Below are positions 38,377 to 48,723 of a stretch of 64,000 bases of DNA, piece by piece. Position numbers and translations under genes: made by a program. The notes beneath the pieces are model-generated. The model had not been told where the DNA came from, searched no databases, and saw only the letters and a program-made list of their open reading frames with translations. Every line of letters starts with the position of its first letter. The first letter of the stretch is position 1. This DNA comes from Acinetobacter higginsii (GTDB lineage: Bacteria; Pseudomonadota; Gammaproteobacteria; Pseudomonadales; Moraxellaceae): NCBI RefSeq assembly GCF_000369525.1, contig NZ_KB850072.1:556760-620759 (forward strand), in the 5' to 3' direction.

Positions 38377-41300
38377 TTAGACTTTGTTGGTGAGATCGGC
38401 TGATAACTCATCCCAGCGTTGATTTGCGCTTTGCATCGCCTGCATTTTGATATGTCCAAAACCACGGACTTCAGCCGGTAGTTCGGCAATCTGTTCTGCA
38501 ACAGCCAGATTATAGCTGTTTGGTGATGAGATCAGGGTTTCAACAAAGGCGATGTAGCGATCACGCCATGCATGTTCATATTGACGTTCTTGTTGACGTG
38601 CAAATGGATCAAAGAAACTTTCGCGCAGCCATTGTAAACGCGCCAGTAACATCATTGGAAAGCGCATCCAGTAACCAAAGATACGTTTACGCACATTGGT
38701 TCCTAGTGTCGGTGGAGCAAGATGATAGGATAAACGTACCCCACGACCAAATTGTGACTCAATGGATTTCTTAAAGTTTGCACCTGTCAGTAAACGTGCC
38801 ACTTCATATTCATCTTTATAGGCCATGACACGATACAGTTGAGTTGCGATGGTAATTGCCAGTGCTTCAGGCAGTAATTTAGCAACCTGTTCCAATAACA
38901 TACGATATTGATTGGCATAGGCTTCATTCCAATAGTCTTGCAAACGTATCGTGCGATCATGGATCAGTTCAGCCAGTGTTTGTGGTGCATTACTTTTTGG
39001 TAGGCTGTCGATTAAACGGATGATTAGGCTTGGGTCACTGGCAAGGTGGCATCCAATACGGAAGGCTTCAAGGTTTTTATCAATCGCCGTGCCATTCAGT
39101 TGAATGGCTTTTTCAATACTTTCACGTAACAGTGGAATTTGCCCTGATTGCCATGCCATTCCTAAGAGCAGTTGATTAGCATAGATCGCATCACCTAAAA
39201 CCTGTGTTGCGATTCGTGCGGCAGGTAAGGAGAGCAGATTTTCTTTGTGGACACGACCACGCAGACGATCAATCAAATCATGAATCGGTGCATACCAGTC
39301 ACGTTTGTTAATAAAGTCAGAGGTAGGTGAGCCATCTTCATTGACGATCACCATCGCATCTTGTTTTAGACGGGATAATGCGGCATTACTGCCCGCCACA
39401 ATGGCATCAGCACCAATTAATAAGTCACATTGATGTTCAGGAATTTTGGTCGATGAAATTTGTGCATCATCTGCGGCAATTTGAATATAGGAATACACCG
39501 TACCACCTTTTTGCGCCAGCCCAGCCATGTCCATGACACGGGTGGCTTTACCTTCCAAGTGTGCTGCCATACCCAGTAAAGCCCCAACGGTGACCACACC
39601 TGTACCGCCGACACCACCGACCATAATACGATTTGGTGTATCAGTCAGTTGAGGAATGACGGGGCGTTCAGGCCAACCTGTCGCAAAACCTTCAAACTTG
39701 GCGGGGCGTTTCATATCACGGGTATGCACGGTGACAAAGCTTGGGCAGAAGCCTTCCACACAGGTGAAGTCTTTATTACAGCTGCTTTGGTTAATTTGAC
39801 GTTTGGTGCCCAAAGCGGTTTCTACGGGTTCAATTGAAAGACAATTTGATTTTTTGGAGCAATCGCCACAACCTTCACAGATATCGCTATTGATATAAAG
39901 ACGTTCAGCAGGGTCAGGGTAAGCATCACGTTTACGGCGACGGCGTTTTTCACTAGCACAAGTTTGCACATAGATTAAAGCAGTGACACCCGAAATATCA
40001 CGTAACTCACGTTGTACTGCATCAAGATCATTGCGATGGCGGATTTCGACATGCGGTGCAAGGTGTTCTTCAGCATGGATCAGCTCAGGTTCATCGGTCA
40101 CGATAACCTGTTTTTTAATGCCTTCTGCATCTAGCTGGCGAGTCAGTTGCGCGACACTCAAATGCCCATCAACATGCTGACCACCGGTCATGGCAACCGC
40201 ATCGTTATAGAGGATTTTATAGGTGATATTGATATTGGCTGCGATGGCTTGTCGAATCGCCAGATAGCCTGAATGGAAGTAGGTGCCATCACCGAGATTG
40301 GCAAAAATATGCTTTTCATTGGTGAAATGTGATGCACCCGCCCAACTCACACCTTCACCTCCCATTTGCGAGAAGGTTTCGGTGCCGCGATCCAGTGATA
40401 CTGCGATATAGTGGCAACCGATGCCACCCAGTGCACGACTGCCTTCTGGCACGACGGTTGAGGTGTTATGCGGGCAGCCGCTACAGAAATACGGTTTACG
40501 CTCGGCCAAATCCAGTACACGGCGTGATTCTTGCTCAGCTTTATGCAGTAAATCGACACGACTCTGGATTTGCTGTCTTAAACTTTCAGGCAAATCTAAC
40601 TGTAAAAACCGTGCTGCCAACATTTTGGCAATCGGTTCAGGTTGGAACTCGTAATACCCAATCAGCGGCGCTTCTTCAAATGAGGTACTCCATTCACCTT
40701 TACCATGGATCGCTTTGCCGATTACATGTGGACGTTGCTCATCAGGCAGGGAATATAATTCATCTTTAATTTGTGCTTCCAGAATCGGTCGTTTTTCTTC
40801 GACCACAATCAGTTCTTGTAAACCCACAGCAAATTCACGCAGACCCTGTGGTTCCAAAGGCCAGATTAAACCGACTTGATAGACCCGTAGCCCAAGTTGT
40901 TGCGCTGTTTCATTTTCAATGCCGAGAATGCGCAAGGCTTCGATGGTATCGAGATAACCTTTACCACTGGCGGCAATACCAATACGGGCATGCTCACACG
41001 GCCATGTGATTTGATTCAGTTGATTGGCACGTGCATAGGCCAATACTGCGGGTAAGCGATATTGATAGAGTCGTTGTTCTTGTTGGATGCCATGATCTGG
41101 CCAGCGAATATGGATGCCGTCGGCAGGCAGCTCGATTTCAGGTAAAACAGGTGTGACACGATCCAGATCGACAATGACCGAAGCCGAGGTTTCAACAATT
41201 TCACTGACCAGTTTCATTGAGGTCCAAACCCCAGCAAAACGTGACATGGCAATCGCATGGACGCCCAAATCGAGAATATGTTGCACCGAAGTTGGATAGA

Positions 41301-41844
41301 AAATTGGAATGCCACAACCCATCATCACATGTTCAGATTGGTGTGGAACGGTGGATGATTTACAGGAATGGTCATCACCAAACAGGGCAACCACGCCACT
41401 GTGTTTGGCCGTTCCTGCAAGGTTGGCATGGCGGAGCACATCGCCTGAGCGGTCTACACCTGGGCCTTTACCATACCACCATGCGCTCACACCATCATAT
41501 TTACCCTGACCTGCAAGGTTGGCTTGTTGCGTGCCCCAAATGGCAGTCGCTGCAAGGTCTTCATTGATACCAGGTTGAAAGACGACATGGTGATCTTTAA
41601 GCAGGCCTCCAATTTGCCAAAGGAAATTATCATAATTCCCGACAGGGGAACCGCGATAACCTGAAATGAAGCCGGCAGTATGCAACCCGTTCAATTCATC
41701 ACGGCGAGTCTGTGCTAGAGGTAACCGAACCAGTGCCTGAATGCCTGTCATATAGGCCGAACCGTGATCACTGATATATTTATCGTCCAGTGATACATCT
41801 TTAGTAGCGATCATTTTTGGAGTAACTTTTGTCGCTATATTCAT
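38377..41844 (-). CDS. Indolepyruvate ferredoxin oxidoreductase-family protein (fused TPP/Fe-S enzyme)
   Basis: 1155 residues, the single-chain form that fuses alpha and gamma parts. Order: an N-terminal pyrimidine-type domain (VRLPLAQTRRDELNGLHTAGFISGYRGSPVG), a TPP-binding domain near 440-600 (CSGCPHNTSTVVPEGS; NLGDGTYFHSG; YNDAVAMTGGQ), a cysteine cluster near 650-690 (ICEGCGDCSKKSNC, SSCNKDFTCVEGFC) for Fe-S binding, then a gamma domain near 740 (MVGGVGGTGVVTVGALLGMAA). It converts aryl- or alkyl-2-oxoacids to acyl-CoA with ferredoxin or another electron acceptor. AGGAG precedes the ATG. Divergent from a LysR gene. Substrate unknown; branched-chain or aromatic oxoacids are likely. Confidence 0.88.
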   Translation of the reverse strand: MNIATKVTPKMIATKDVSLDDKYISDHGSAYMTGIQALVRLPLAQTRRDELNGLHTAGFISGYRGSPVGNYDNFLWQIGGLLKDHHVVFQPGINEDLAATAIWGTQQANLAGQGKYDGVSAWWYGKGPGVDRSGDVLRHANLAGTAKHSGVVALFGDDHSCKSSTVPHQSEHVMMGCGIPIFYPTSVQHILDLGVHAIAMSRFAGVWTSMKLVSEIVETSASVIVDLDRVTPVLPEIELPADGIHIRWPDHGIQQEQRLYQYRLPAVLAYARANQLNQITWPCEHARIGIAASGKGYLDTIEALRILGIENETAQQLGLRVYQVGLIWPLEPQGLREFAVGLQELIVVEEKRPILEAQIKDELYSLPDEQRPHVIGKAIHGKGEWSTSFEEAPLIGYYEFQPEPIAKMLAARFLQLDLPESLRQQIQSRVDLLHKAEQESRRVLDLAERKPYFCSGCPHNTSTVVPEGSRALGGIGCHYIAVSLDRGTETFSQMGGEGVSWAGASHFTNEKHIFANLGDGTYFHSGYLAIRQAIAANINITYKILYNDAVAMTGGQHVDGHLSVAQLTRQLDAEGIKKQVIVTDEPELIHAEEHLAPHVEIRHRNDLDAVQRELRDISGVTALIYVQTCASEKRRRRKRDAYPDPAERLYINSDICEGCGDCSKKSNCLSIEPVETALGTKRQINQSSCNKDFTCVEGFCPSFVTVHTRDMKRPAKFEGFATGWPERPVIPQLTDTPNRIMVGGVGGTGVVTVGALLGMAAHLEGKATRVMDMAGLAQKGGTVYSYIQIAADDAQISSTKIPEHQCDLLIGADAIVAGSNAALSRLKQDAMVIVNEDGSPTSDFINKRDWYAPIHDLIDRLRGRVHKENLLSLPAARIATQVLGDAIYANQLLLGMAWQSGQIPLLRESIEKAIQLNGTAIDKNLEAFRIGCHLASDPSLIIRLIDSLPKSNAPQTLAELIHDRTIRLQDYWNEAYANQYRMLLEQVAKLLPEALAITIATQLYRVMAYKDEYEVARLLTGANFKKSIESQFGRGVRLSYHLAPPTLGTNVRKRIFGYWMRFPMMLLARLQWLRESFFDPFARQQERQYEHAWRDRYIAFVETLISSPNSYNLAVAEQIAELPAEVRGFGHIKMQAMQSANQRWDELSADLTNKV

Positions 41845-42016
41845 TTATGTCTCCTTAGAATTGTGTGTAGTTTTGGCTACTTTCTTTTTTCAACATCCAG
41901 TTGAATATTTGGAGTAAGTACATGTTTGAAAAAGACTGATCAGCGGCGTTTGCTAAAAAAAACTGCTCAATCAATGTACATATTTGTCATTGTGGTTGAT
42001 CCAGACTGGTGCAACA

Positions 42017-42985
42017 ATGCGTAATTTAGAAAAAGATATTTACGTTATGCGCAAAAATCTTGATGGTGGACTTTTACATGCAATGCATGCCTTCCTGAAA
42101 GTGATTGATAGCGGGAGTTTCACGGCTGCCGCTGAACAGATGGAACTGACAACTGCGCAAGTTTCGCGATTAATTAGCGAGTTAGAAGGGCGTTTAGGTA
42201 CAAAACTACTACAACGATCAACCCGCCAGCATGCCTTGACCGAAATTGGTGCAAACTATGCCGAGCAGTGTCGCCAAGTACTGGCGATGGTGGAGGAGTC
42301 CGAAGCACAAGCCATGGGCATGGCAGCCAGACCACAAGGGCGATTGCGCGTGTTGAGTATGGCCAGTTTTGGTCATCATTATCTGGCGCCGATGATGGCG
42401 GATTTCTGTCAAACCTATCCCGACCTGACGGTTGAATATCGGACTTCACAAAATGTGCCTGATTTATTAGGTAAGGGCATTGATGTTAGCCTATATCTCA
42501 CTGAGTCATTGGCAGATTCACGGTTTGTGGCACGTCGAATTGGTACCATCTTCTCGGTGTTATGTGCATCACCTGCATATTTAGAAAAGTATGGCGAACC
42601 TCAATCCTTGGATGATTTGCAAAAGCATGCCTGCTTGCGCTTGGTTAACCCTTCGATTACCCCGCAATGGCATCTAGTCAGTGAAAATAGCTGTTCTTAT
42701 CAGATTGATATCAATGGACCCTTGATTGCTGATACACCTGAGTTGTTGCTGGATGTTGTACAACAGGATATGGGCATTGCATTATTACCGACCTTCTCAT
42801 CGATTGATGCGATTCGAGCAGGGCGACTGCGCCGTATTTTACCTGCTTGGCGATCACCTGATATCGGGGTGTATACCTTATTGCCATCGCGTCATTTTGT
42901 GGATGCAAAAACACGGGCATGGCTGGAATGGGTCGAGCAGCATATTTCTCCGAAAATCCAAATGGATACGGATTATTTTTTATAA
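42017..42985 (+). CDS. LysR-family transcriptional regulator
   Basis: 322 residues from ATG 42017 (MRNLEKDIYVMRK); ATG 42047 or TTG 41984 are alternatives, none with a good ribosome site. The helix-turn-helix is FLKVIDSGSFTAAAEQMELTTAQVSRLISELEGRLGTKLLQRSTR, followed by the LysR substrate-binding domain. It reads away from the 2-oxoacid oxidoreductase, with about 170 bp between starts, and probably regulates it. The inducer is unknown. Confidence 0.88.
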   Translation: MRNLEKDIYVMRKNLDGGLLHAMHAFLKVIDSGSFTAAAEQMELTTAQVSRLISELEGRLGTKLLQRSTRQHALTEIGANYAEQCRQVLAMVEESEAQAMGMAARPQGRLRVLSMASFGHHYLAPMMADFCQTYPDLTVEYRTSQNVPDLLGKGIDVSLYLTESLADSRFVARRIGTIFSVLCASPAYLEKYGEPQSLDDLQKHACLRLVNPSITPQWHLVSENSCSYQIDINGPLIADTPELLLDVVQQDMGIALLPTFSSIDAIRAGRLRRILPAWRSPDIGVYTLLPSRHFVDAKTRAWLEWVEQHISPKIQMDTDYFL

Positions 42986-43111
42986 ATTGGTTATTGAATA
43001 TATTATTTATCTGAGTTTAATGAAATTTATTTTTAAACTATTGAAAATAAATAATCATGCCAGAGTCATATAGTGCTCTCATCCTGTTTTTAGCAATAAC
43101 CTGCGGTTCGC

Positions 43112-43137
43112 CTTACTTTGGTTTCGCCCAAAGTAAG
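43112..43137. repeat. Perfect hairpin, arms CTTACTTTGG / CCAAAGTAAG
   Basis: 10-bp perfect arms at 43112-43121 and 43128-43137 with the loop TTTCGC. Short palindromes of this kind occur repeatedly between genes in Acinetobacter in my recollection, but no second copy was noticed in this window. It could be a bidirectional terminator or a REP-like element. Confidence 0.5.
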
Positions 43138-43147
43138 CAAAAGCATT

Positions 43148-43236
43148 GTCATCTACAAAACCTGTTCACTTCTTTCAATTAAATAGATGGATTGCAAAAA
43201 CAGAATCTTACAGATATCACGCAGGTTGTAGATGAC
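43148..43236. repeat. Long-range inverted pair in the same gap
   Basis: GTCATCTACAAAACCTG (43148-43164) pairs with CAGGTTGTAGATGAC (43222-43236) with a single bulge, enclosing ~57 bp of AT-rich DNA. A MITE-like remnant or a structured RNA end are possible readings. Confidence 0.4.
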
Positions 43237-43381
43237 GTCTCCGAGTATCATATAACTACAGCAAACCTGTGTTGTTTAAAGAAATTATGAAACAAGAGTA
43301 AAATGTCTGGTGATCAGTTTTGTGAGTTTAAAAATGAACTTTGATTCACCAGATTACAGTTAAGAGTAATATTTGAGTTGC

Positions 43382-44284
43382 TTAAACACAACGGCTTTGC
43401 CAATATGCTGTCGCATAGTTAGATAAGCTTTTTCGGTTTAAGACATGGCTAATATTTTGGCTGGCTTGCATCAGTTTTTCTAAATCAATCCCCGTTTCAA
43501 AGCCCATATGGGAGAGTAAATAGAATAGGTCTTCAGTGGCGACATTGCCAGAAGCGCCTTTGGCATAGGGGCAACCACCCAGTCCAGCAAGGGATGAATC
43601 AAACACACGAATGCCTTGTTGTAAGGACTGATAGATATTGGCAATCGCCATGCCGTAAGTATTGTGAAAATGTCCTGCCAAAACTTTGCTGTCGAGTTCA
43701 GCTAGACAAGCTTGCCAAACTTTTTTGACTCGATCTGGTGTGGCGGTACCGATGGTCTCACCTAAAGACACTTCATAACAACCCATGTCATACAGTCGTT
43801 TAACCACGTTGACCACTTGCTTAGGTGCAATCGCACCTTCATAAGGACAATCGACGATACAAGAGACATAACCACGGACACGAATATGCTGTGCTTTGGC
43901 TGCACGTAGCACATCAGCGAATTTTTCAAAGCTCTCGTCGATTGAGCAGTTGATATTTTTACGGGTAAAGCTTTCAGAAGCTGCGGTAAATACCGCAACC
44001 TCTTTGCATCTCACAGCCTGAGCAGCCTCAAAACCTTTGATATTGGGGGTAAGTAGGCTTAAATTCAGATCGGTACCTTGTGGGAGCTGCTTAAACAGCT
44101 CATCGCTTTGCGCCATTTGCGGCACCCATTTGGCAGATACACAGGAACCGACCTCAATTGATTTTAGTCCAGCACTTATCAGATCATGAATAAAGTCTAG
44201 GCGTTGTTCGACGGTCAACGCCTGTTTTTCATTTTGCAGACCATCTCGGGGTCCAACTTCCACGATTTTGACAAACTCACTCAT
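43382..44284 (-). CDS. liuE: Hydroxymethylglutaryl-CoA lyase
   Basis: 300 residues, normal length. It splits HMG-CoA to acetoacetate and acetyl-CoA, the last step of leucine breakdown. TIM-barrel lyase signatures are VEVGPRDGLQNEKQ at the N-terminus, VRGYVSCIVDCPYEG, GHFHNTYGMAIAN with metal-ligand histidines, and the catalytic-cysteine loop SLAGLGGCPYAKGASGNVATEDL. Its ATG overlaps the liuD stop (ATGA), so it is translationally coupled as the last gene of the liu operon. Confidence 0.95.
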   Translation of the reverse strand: MSEFVKIVEVGPRDGLQNEKQALTVEQRLDFIHDLISAGLKSIEVGSCVSAKWVPQMAQSDELFKQLPQGTDLNLSLLTPNIKGFEAAQAVRCKEVAVFTAASESFTRKNINCSIDESFEKFADVLRAAKAQHIRVRGYVSCIVDCPYEGAIAPKQVVNVVKRLYDMGCYEVSLGETIGTATPDRVKKVWQACLAELDSKVLAGHFHNTYGMAIANIYQSLQQGIRVFDSSLAGLGGCPYAKGASGNVATEDLFYLLSHMGFETGIDLEKLMQASQNISHVLNRKSLSNYATAYWQSRCV

Positions 44285-46272
44285 GCAACTTCCTCCTGTA
44301 AAGGCTGAAATTCCACCAGTTCATCGCCAGCTTTGACCTGATCACCCACCTGAAAATAGGCATCAACAATCACGCCATCTTGCGGTGCGCGAATGGTGTA
44401 TTCCATTTTCATTGCTTCAAGCGTCATTAAAATATCGTCTTTTTTGACATTATGATTAGCGCCGACCAGAACCTGAGTCACCACACCCGGCATGGGTGCT
44501 TTGAGATGGCCTTGATCTGCTTGGCTATCGTCCTGATGATAATCTTGACGAATATAGCCAAACTTATAGCTTTGTCCCGTATGGAACAGGGTAATGCCTT
44601 GCAAACTCTGGTTAAATGACAGTTTCTGTTGGGTACCATTGAGATGAATCACCGCTGTGTGTGCATCCAATAATTGTCCAGAAATCTGATAACTTTCGCC
44701 GTTATATTCTGTATTAAAACCGTGTTCTGCCGCACTTAGCTTGATTTGAATATTCTGATCTAGATAGTTCAGTTTGATGGTTTGCTTAAAGGCAATATTT
44801 AAACGCCATAGCGGTTGTGCTTGCCATAACTGTTTTTGGCTAGAGTGGTTGTGATTGAGTTTACTTAAAAATTCGATAAAGGCCGTCGCAACCACCAATT
44901 CAGGTTTAATCTGTTCAGGCTGGAACAAGAAATCATGTTCACGCTGAATCAGATTGGTATCCAGTTTGGCCTGTTTAAATGAATCACAGCGTACAATTTT
45001 TTCCAAAAAGGCAATGTTATTTCCCAAACCATCGACATGGAATTGACTGAGTGCATGCTGCATTTGGATCAAAGCCGCTTCACGGTTTTTGCCCCATACA
45101 ATCAATTTGGCAATCATTGGGTCGTAATAGGTGGTGATTTCATCACCTTCTACGATACCGCTGTCAACACGGACAGATTGGTTTTGCGTTGGGTAGTGTA
45201 GATAGTCAATTTTGCCGATGGCAGGTAAGAAGCCTTTTTCGGGTTCTTCTGCATAGATACGGGCTTCAAGGGCATGGCCATGAATCTGTAATTGATGTTG
45301 CAGTTTTGGTAGTGGTTCACCATCGGCGACACGCAATTGCCATTCGACCAGATCTTCACCAGTAATCATTTCGGTGACAGGATGTTCAACTTGTAGACGG
45401 GTGTTCATTTCCATGAAATAGGCGGTGCCGTCCTGTTCCACAATAAACTCAACTGTACCCGCACCGACGTAATCCACTGCACGGGCAGCATCAATCGCAG
45501 CTTGACGCATGGCATCCAATTTTTCAGTAGGCATTTGTGGTGCAGGGGCTTCTTCAAGTACTTTTTGATGACGACGTTGTACCGAACAATCACGTTCAAA
45601 TAGATGTACATAATTGCCATGCGTATCGCCAAAGACTTGTACTTCAATATGACGCGGTTGAATCACATAGCGTTCAATTAGGACATCATCATTACCAAAG
45701 CTTGATTTAGCTTCACGTTTACATGAGGCTAAGGATTGCAAGAAATCTTCACTACGCTCGACCAAGCTCATGCCTTTACCACCACCGCCAGCACTGGCTT
45801 TGATCAGTACTGGATAACCAATTGCATCGGCTTGCTGTTTTAAAAACTCAGCCTCTTGATTGGTGCCGTGATAACCCGGTGTTAAAGGCACACCTGCTTT
45901 TTCCATCAAGGCTTTAGAGGTCGCTTTGAGACCCATAGCTAAAATCGCATCGACAGGTGGGCCAATGAAGCAAATATTGTGTTGCTGACAAGCGAGGGCA
46001 AATTGGTCATTTTCGGACAAGAAGCCGTAACCCGGGTGAATTGCTTGGCTGCCCGTATCAATCGCCGCCTGAATAATACGATCTACTTGTAAATAACTTT
46101 GTGTGGCAGGGGATTGCCCAATATAAATCGCTTCATCCGCCAATTTAACATGCTGTGCATGGGCATCTGCATCTGAATACACTGCAACCGTTGCAATACC
46201 GAGTTTTTTTGCAGTACGAATCACACGGCAGGCAATCTCGCCACGGTTCGCAATTAAAATCTTTTCAAACAT
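44281..46272 (-). CDS. liuD: 3-Methylcrotonyl-CoA carboxylase, biotin-carrying alpha subunit
   Basis: 663 residues. The biotin carboxylase part (first ~450 residues) starts MFEKILIANRGEIACRVIRTAKKLG and has the ATP-grasp loop KASAGGGGKGM and the EMNTRLQVEHPVTE motif. A central linker domain follows, then a C-terminal biotinyl domain with the modified Lys in TLEAMKMEYTIRAP. It carboxylates biotin and passes CO2 to methylcrotonyl-CoA on LiuB. It could in principle be another acyl-CoA carboxylase, but the liu context fixes it. Confidence 0.95.
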   Translation of the reverse strand: MFEKILIANRGEIACRVIRTAKKLGIATVAVYSDADAHAQHVKLADEAIYIGQSPATQSYLQVDRIIQAAIDTGSQAIHPGYGFLSENDQFALACQQHNICFIGPPVDAILAMGLKATSKALMEKAGVPLTPGYHGTNQEAEFLKQQADAIGYPVLIKASAGGGGKGMSLVERSEDFLQSLASCKREAKSSFGNDDVLIERYVIQPRHIEVQVFGDTHGNYVHLFERDCSVQRRHQKVLEEAPAPQMPTEKLDAMRQAAIDAARAVDYVGAGTVEFIVEQDGTAYFMEMNTRLQVEHPVTEMITGEDLVEWQLRVADGEPLPKLQHQLQIHGHALEARIYAEEPEKGFLPAIGKIDYLHYPTQNQSVRVDSGIVEGDEITTYYDPMIAKLIVWGKNREAALIQMQHALSQFHVDGLGNNIAFLEKIVRCDSFKQAKLDTNLIQREHDFLFQPEQIKPELVVATAFIEFLSKLNHNHSSQKQLWQAQPLWRLNIAFKQTIKLNYLDQNIQIKLSAAEHGFNTEYNGESYQISGQLLDAHTAVIHLNGTQQKLSFNQSLQGITLFHTGQSYKFGYIRQDYHQDDSQADQGHLKAPMPGVVTQVLVGANHNVKKDDILMTLEAMKMEYTIRAPQDGVIVDAYFQVGDQVKAGDELVEFQPLQEEVA

Positions 46273-46293
46273 TGTGATCGTCCTGAATTGTTG

Positions 46294-47088
46294 TTATTGG
46301 GGAGTGGAAGTCCACGCAGGTTGTTGTTTATTTAAAAAGGCATTCAAACCTTCTTTGGCTTCACTGCCTTGACGAACTTGAGCAATATGCTGTGCAGTTT
46401 GCTTAAGCAAATCATCACTCATCGTTTGGTGGCTGACCATCTGAATTAACTGTTTCGATGCAGCCTGCGCCTGAGGTCCACCGAGCAGCAATGCATTAAT
46501 AATTTCTTGAACTTTTTGGTCCAAGTCTTCTGCATCGGCGACTTCATGGGCCAAGCCAATCTGCTTGGCCTCGCGTGCTGAAATACGTTCAGCTGTTAAG
46601 AAGTAACGAGAAGCCTGCCGAGCACCAATGGCACGAATCACATAGGGACTGATGGTAGATGGCGCAAGACCGAGCCGAACTTCAGAAGTCGCAAATTTGG
46701 CGTCAGTACTGGCAATACAAATATCACAGGCCGATGCCAAGCCCATACCACCGCCAAAGGCAATGCCATGCACACGCGCAAGTGTCGGTTGCTTTAAGGT
46801 CGCGAGAGCATTTAGCATCTGTGCAAGTTTGAGTGCATCGGCTTCATTTTCTGCGGAAGAGGCTTGACCTGCCTGTTTCATCCAATTCAGATCGGCACCT
46901 GCTGAAAAGCTTTTGCCACGTCCTGCTAAGACCACCACACGCACATCATCTCGTGTGTTGAGGCTGGTAAAGCAGGCATGTAATTCTTCAATCACCGTAG
47001 TATTAAAGGCATTGTGCAGTTCTGGTCGGTTTAGCCACACATAGGCCACTTGACCGTGTTGTTCCAATTGTAAAAATTGATAGCTCAT
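46294..47088 (-). CDS. liuC: Methylglutaconyl-CoA hydratase
   Basis: 264 residues from ATG 47088, which has AGAGG 6 bases before it; the GTG at 47094 is too close to that site. Crotonase fold: the oxyanion-hole segments are GRGKSFSAGADLNWMKQA and HGIAFGGGMGLASACDICIAS. It hydrates 3-methylglutaconyl-CoA to HMG-CoA, between carboxylase and lyase. Position between liuB and liuD, with 9-bp and 21-bp gaps, supports the specific role over a generic enoyl-CoA hydratase. Confidence 0.92.
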   Translation of the reverse strand: MSYQFLQLEQHGQVAYVWLNRPELHNAFNTTVIEELHACFTSLNTRDDVRVVVLAGRGKSFSAGADLNWMKQAGQASSAENEADALKLAQMLNALATLKQPTLARVHGIAFGGGMGLASACDICIASTDAKFATSEVRLGLAPSTISPYVIRAIGARQASRYFLTAERISAREAKQIGLAHEVADAEDLDQKVQEIINALLLGGPQAQAASKQLIQMVSHQTMSDDLLKQTAQHIAQVRQGSEAKEGLNAFLNKQQPAWTSTPQ

Positions 47089-47097
47089 AGACACCTC

Positions 47098-48699
47098 TTA
47101 CATGCGGAACACGCCGAACTTGGTCGGTTGAATCGGCGCATTCAGCGCAGCAGCAAGGCTCAGACCCAGCACATGACGGGTTTGAGCAGGGTCAATCACG
47201 CCGTCATCCCAGAGGCGGGCAGAGGCATAATACGGGTGCCCTTGATGCTCATATTGTTCACGAATCGGTTGTTTAAATTGATCTTCTTCCTGTGCTGACC
47301 ATTGCGCGCCTTTTTGCTCAATCTGATCACGTTTCAAGGTCGACAGTACGCTGGCAGCTTGTTCACCACCCATCACTGAAATGCGCGAGTTTGGCCAAGT
47401 CCATAAAAAGCGTGGTGAGTAAGCACGTCCGCACATGCCATAGTTACCCGCACCGAAAGAACCGCCAATAATCAGGGTGAGTTTTGGTACATTGGCTGTC
47501 GCTACCGCCATCACCAGTTTGGCACCATTTTTGGCAATGCCTTCATTTTCATATTGGCGACCGACCATAAAGCCAGTGATGTTTTGGATAAATAGCAATG
47601 GGATATTACGTTGAGTACATAGCTCGATAAAGTGTGCGCCTTTCTGTGCAGATTCAGAAAATAGAATCCCGTTATTGGCAATGATGCCAACAGGCATCCC
47701 ATACAAAGAGGCAAAACCTGTGATCAGAGTTGAGCCAAAACGTGCTTTAAATTCATCAAAGCGCGAGCCGTCTACGATGCGGGCAATGACTTCACGTACA
47801 TCGAAAGGTTTACGTGCATCACTTGGTACAACGCCATAAAGTTCGTTGGCATCAAATAGCGGTTCATCAATCTGCTTGTTTAATTCATTTGGCTTTTTAT
47901 TCAAATTGGCAACAATGTTACGGGCAATCGCAAGTGCGTGTTCATCATTTTCAGCCAAATGATCGGCAACCCCTGATAGGCGGGTATGTACATCACCACC
48001 ACCCAAATCTTCACTGCTGACCACTTCACCCGTTGCGGCTTTGACTAATGGTGGGCCGCCAAGAAAAATCGTACCTTGATTACGGACAATAATCGTTTCA
48101 TCCGACATGGCAGGGACATAAGCACCACCAGCGGTACAGCTGCCCATCACTACCGCAATTTGGGCGATACCTTGGCTCGACATACGCGCTTGATTATAGA
48201 AAATACGCCCGAAATGATCTCGATCAGGGAAGACCTCATCTTGCATCGGTAAGAATGCACCGCCTGAATCGACGAGATAAATACATGTCAAGTGATTTTG
48301 CTCTGCAATTTCCTGCGCACGTAAATGCTTTTTCACCGTCAATGGATAATAGGTGCCACCTTTGACGGTTGCATCATTGGCGACGATCATGCAGGTCACA
48401 CCATTAACTTGACCAATACCTGCAATCACACCCGCAGCAGGGATGTCATCTTCATATACCTTGTAAGCAGCCAATTGACCAATTTCTAAAAAAGCAGTAC
48501 CGACGTCAATCAGTTGATCAATACGATCGCGTGGTAATAGTTTGCCTCTGGCCAAATGTTTTTGGCGGGCATTTTCGCCACCACCAAGTGCCACTTTTTG
48601 AGCCACTTGTTTCAGATCGCTGACCAATGTTTGCATGGCATGTTGATTGGTTTTGAAGTCTTCACTTCGAACATTAATTTTGCTGTGTAATTGGTTCAT
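47098..48699 (-). CDS. liuB: 3-Methylcrotonyl-CoA carboxylase, beta (carboxyltransferase) subunit
   Basis: 533 residues, typical of MCC beta. Carboxyltransferase fold with [30 protein letters not shown] at the start, [31 protein letters not shown] for acyl-CoA binding, and [34 protein letters not shown] near the end. It transfers the carboxyl group from LiuD-biotin to 3-methylcrotonyl-CoA. AAGGA precedes the ATG. Second gene of the liu operon. Confidence 0.95.
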   Translation of the reverse strand: MNQLHSKINVRSEDFKTNQHAMQTLVSDLKQVAQKVALGGGENARQKHLARGKLLPRDRIDQLIDVGTAFLEIGQLAAYKVYEDDIPAAGVIAGIGQVNGVTCMIVANDATVKGGTYYPLTVKKHLRAQEIAEQNHLTCIYLVDSGGAFLPMQDEVFPDRDHFGRIFYNQARMSSQGIAQIAVVMGSCTAGGAYVPAMSDETIIVRNQGTIFLGGPPLVKAATGEVVSSEDLGGGDVHTRLSGVADHLAENDEHALAIARNIVANLNKKPNELNKQIDEPLFDANELYGVVPSDARKPFDVREVIARIVDGSRFDEFKARFGSTLITGFASLYGMPVGIIANNGILFSESAQKGAHFIELCTQRNIPLLFIQNITGFMVGRQYENEGIAKNGAKLVMAVATANVPKLTLIIGGSFGAGNYGMCGRAYSPRFLWTWPNSRISVMGGEQAASVLSTLKRDQIEQKGAQWSAQEEDQFKQPIREQYEHQGHPYYASARLWDDGVIDPAQTRHVLGLSLAAALNAPIQPTKFGVFRM

Positions 48700-48723
48700 A
48701 TGCTGCGTCCTTATTATTTATTA

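Larger units (their letters stand above)
42986..43381. other. Intergenic region with nested inverted repeats
   Basis: A 396-bp gap without a credible gene between a LysR gene and liuE, which end towards each other. It contains a perfect hairpin (43112-43137) and a longer-range inverted pair (43148-43164 with 43222-43236). The rest is AT-rich. Confidence 0.5.

Noticed and set aside
40329-40769. 146-codon plus-strand frame opposite the 2-oxoacid oxidoreductase
   Set aside because: Antisense shadow of a strongly conserved coding region, with no start context.
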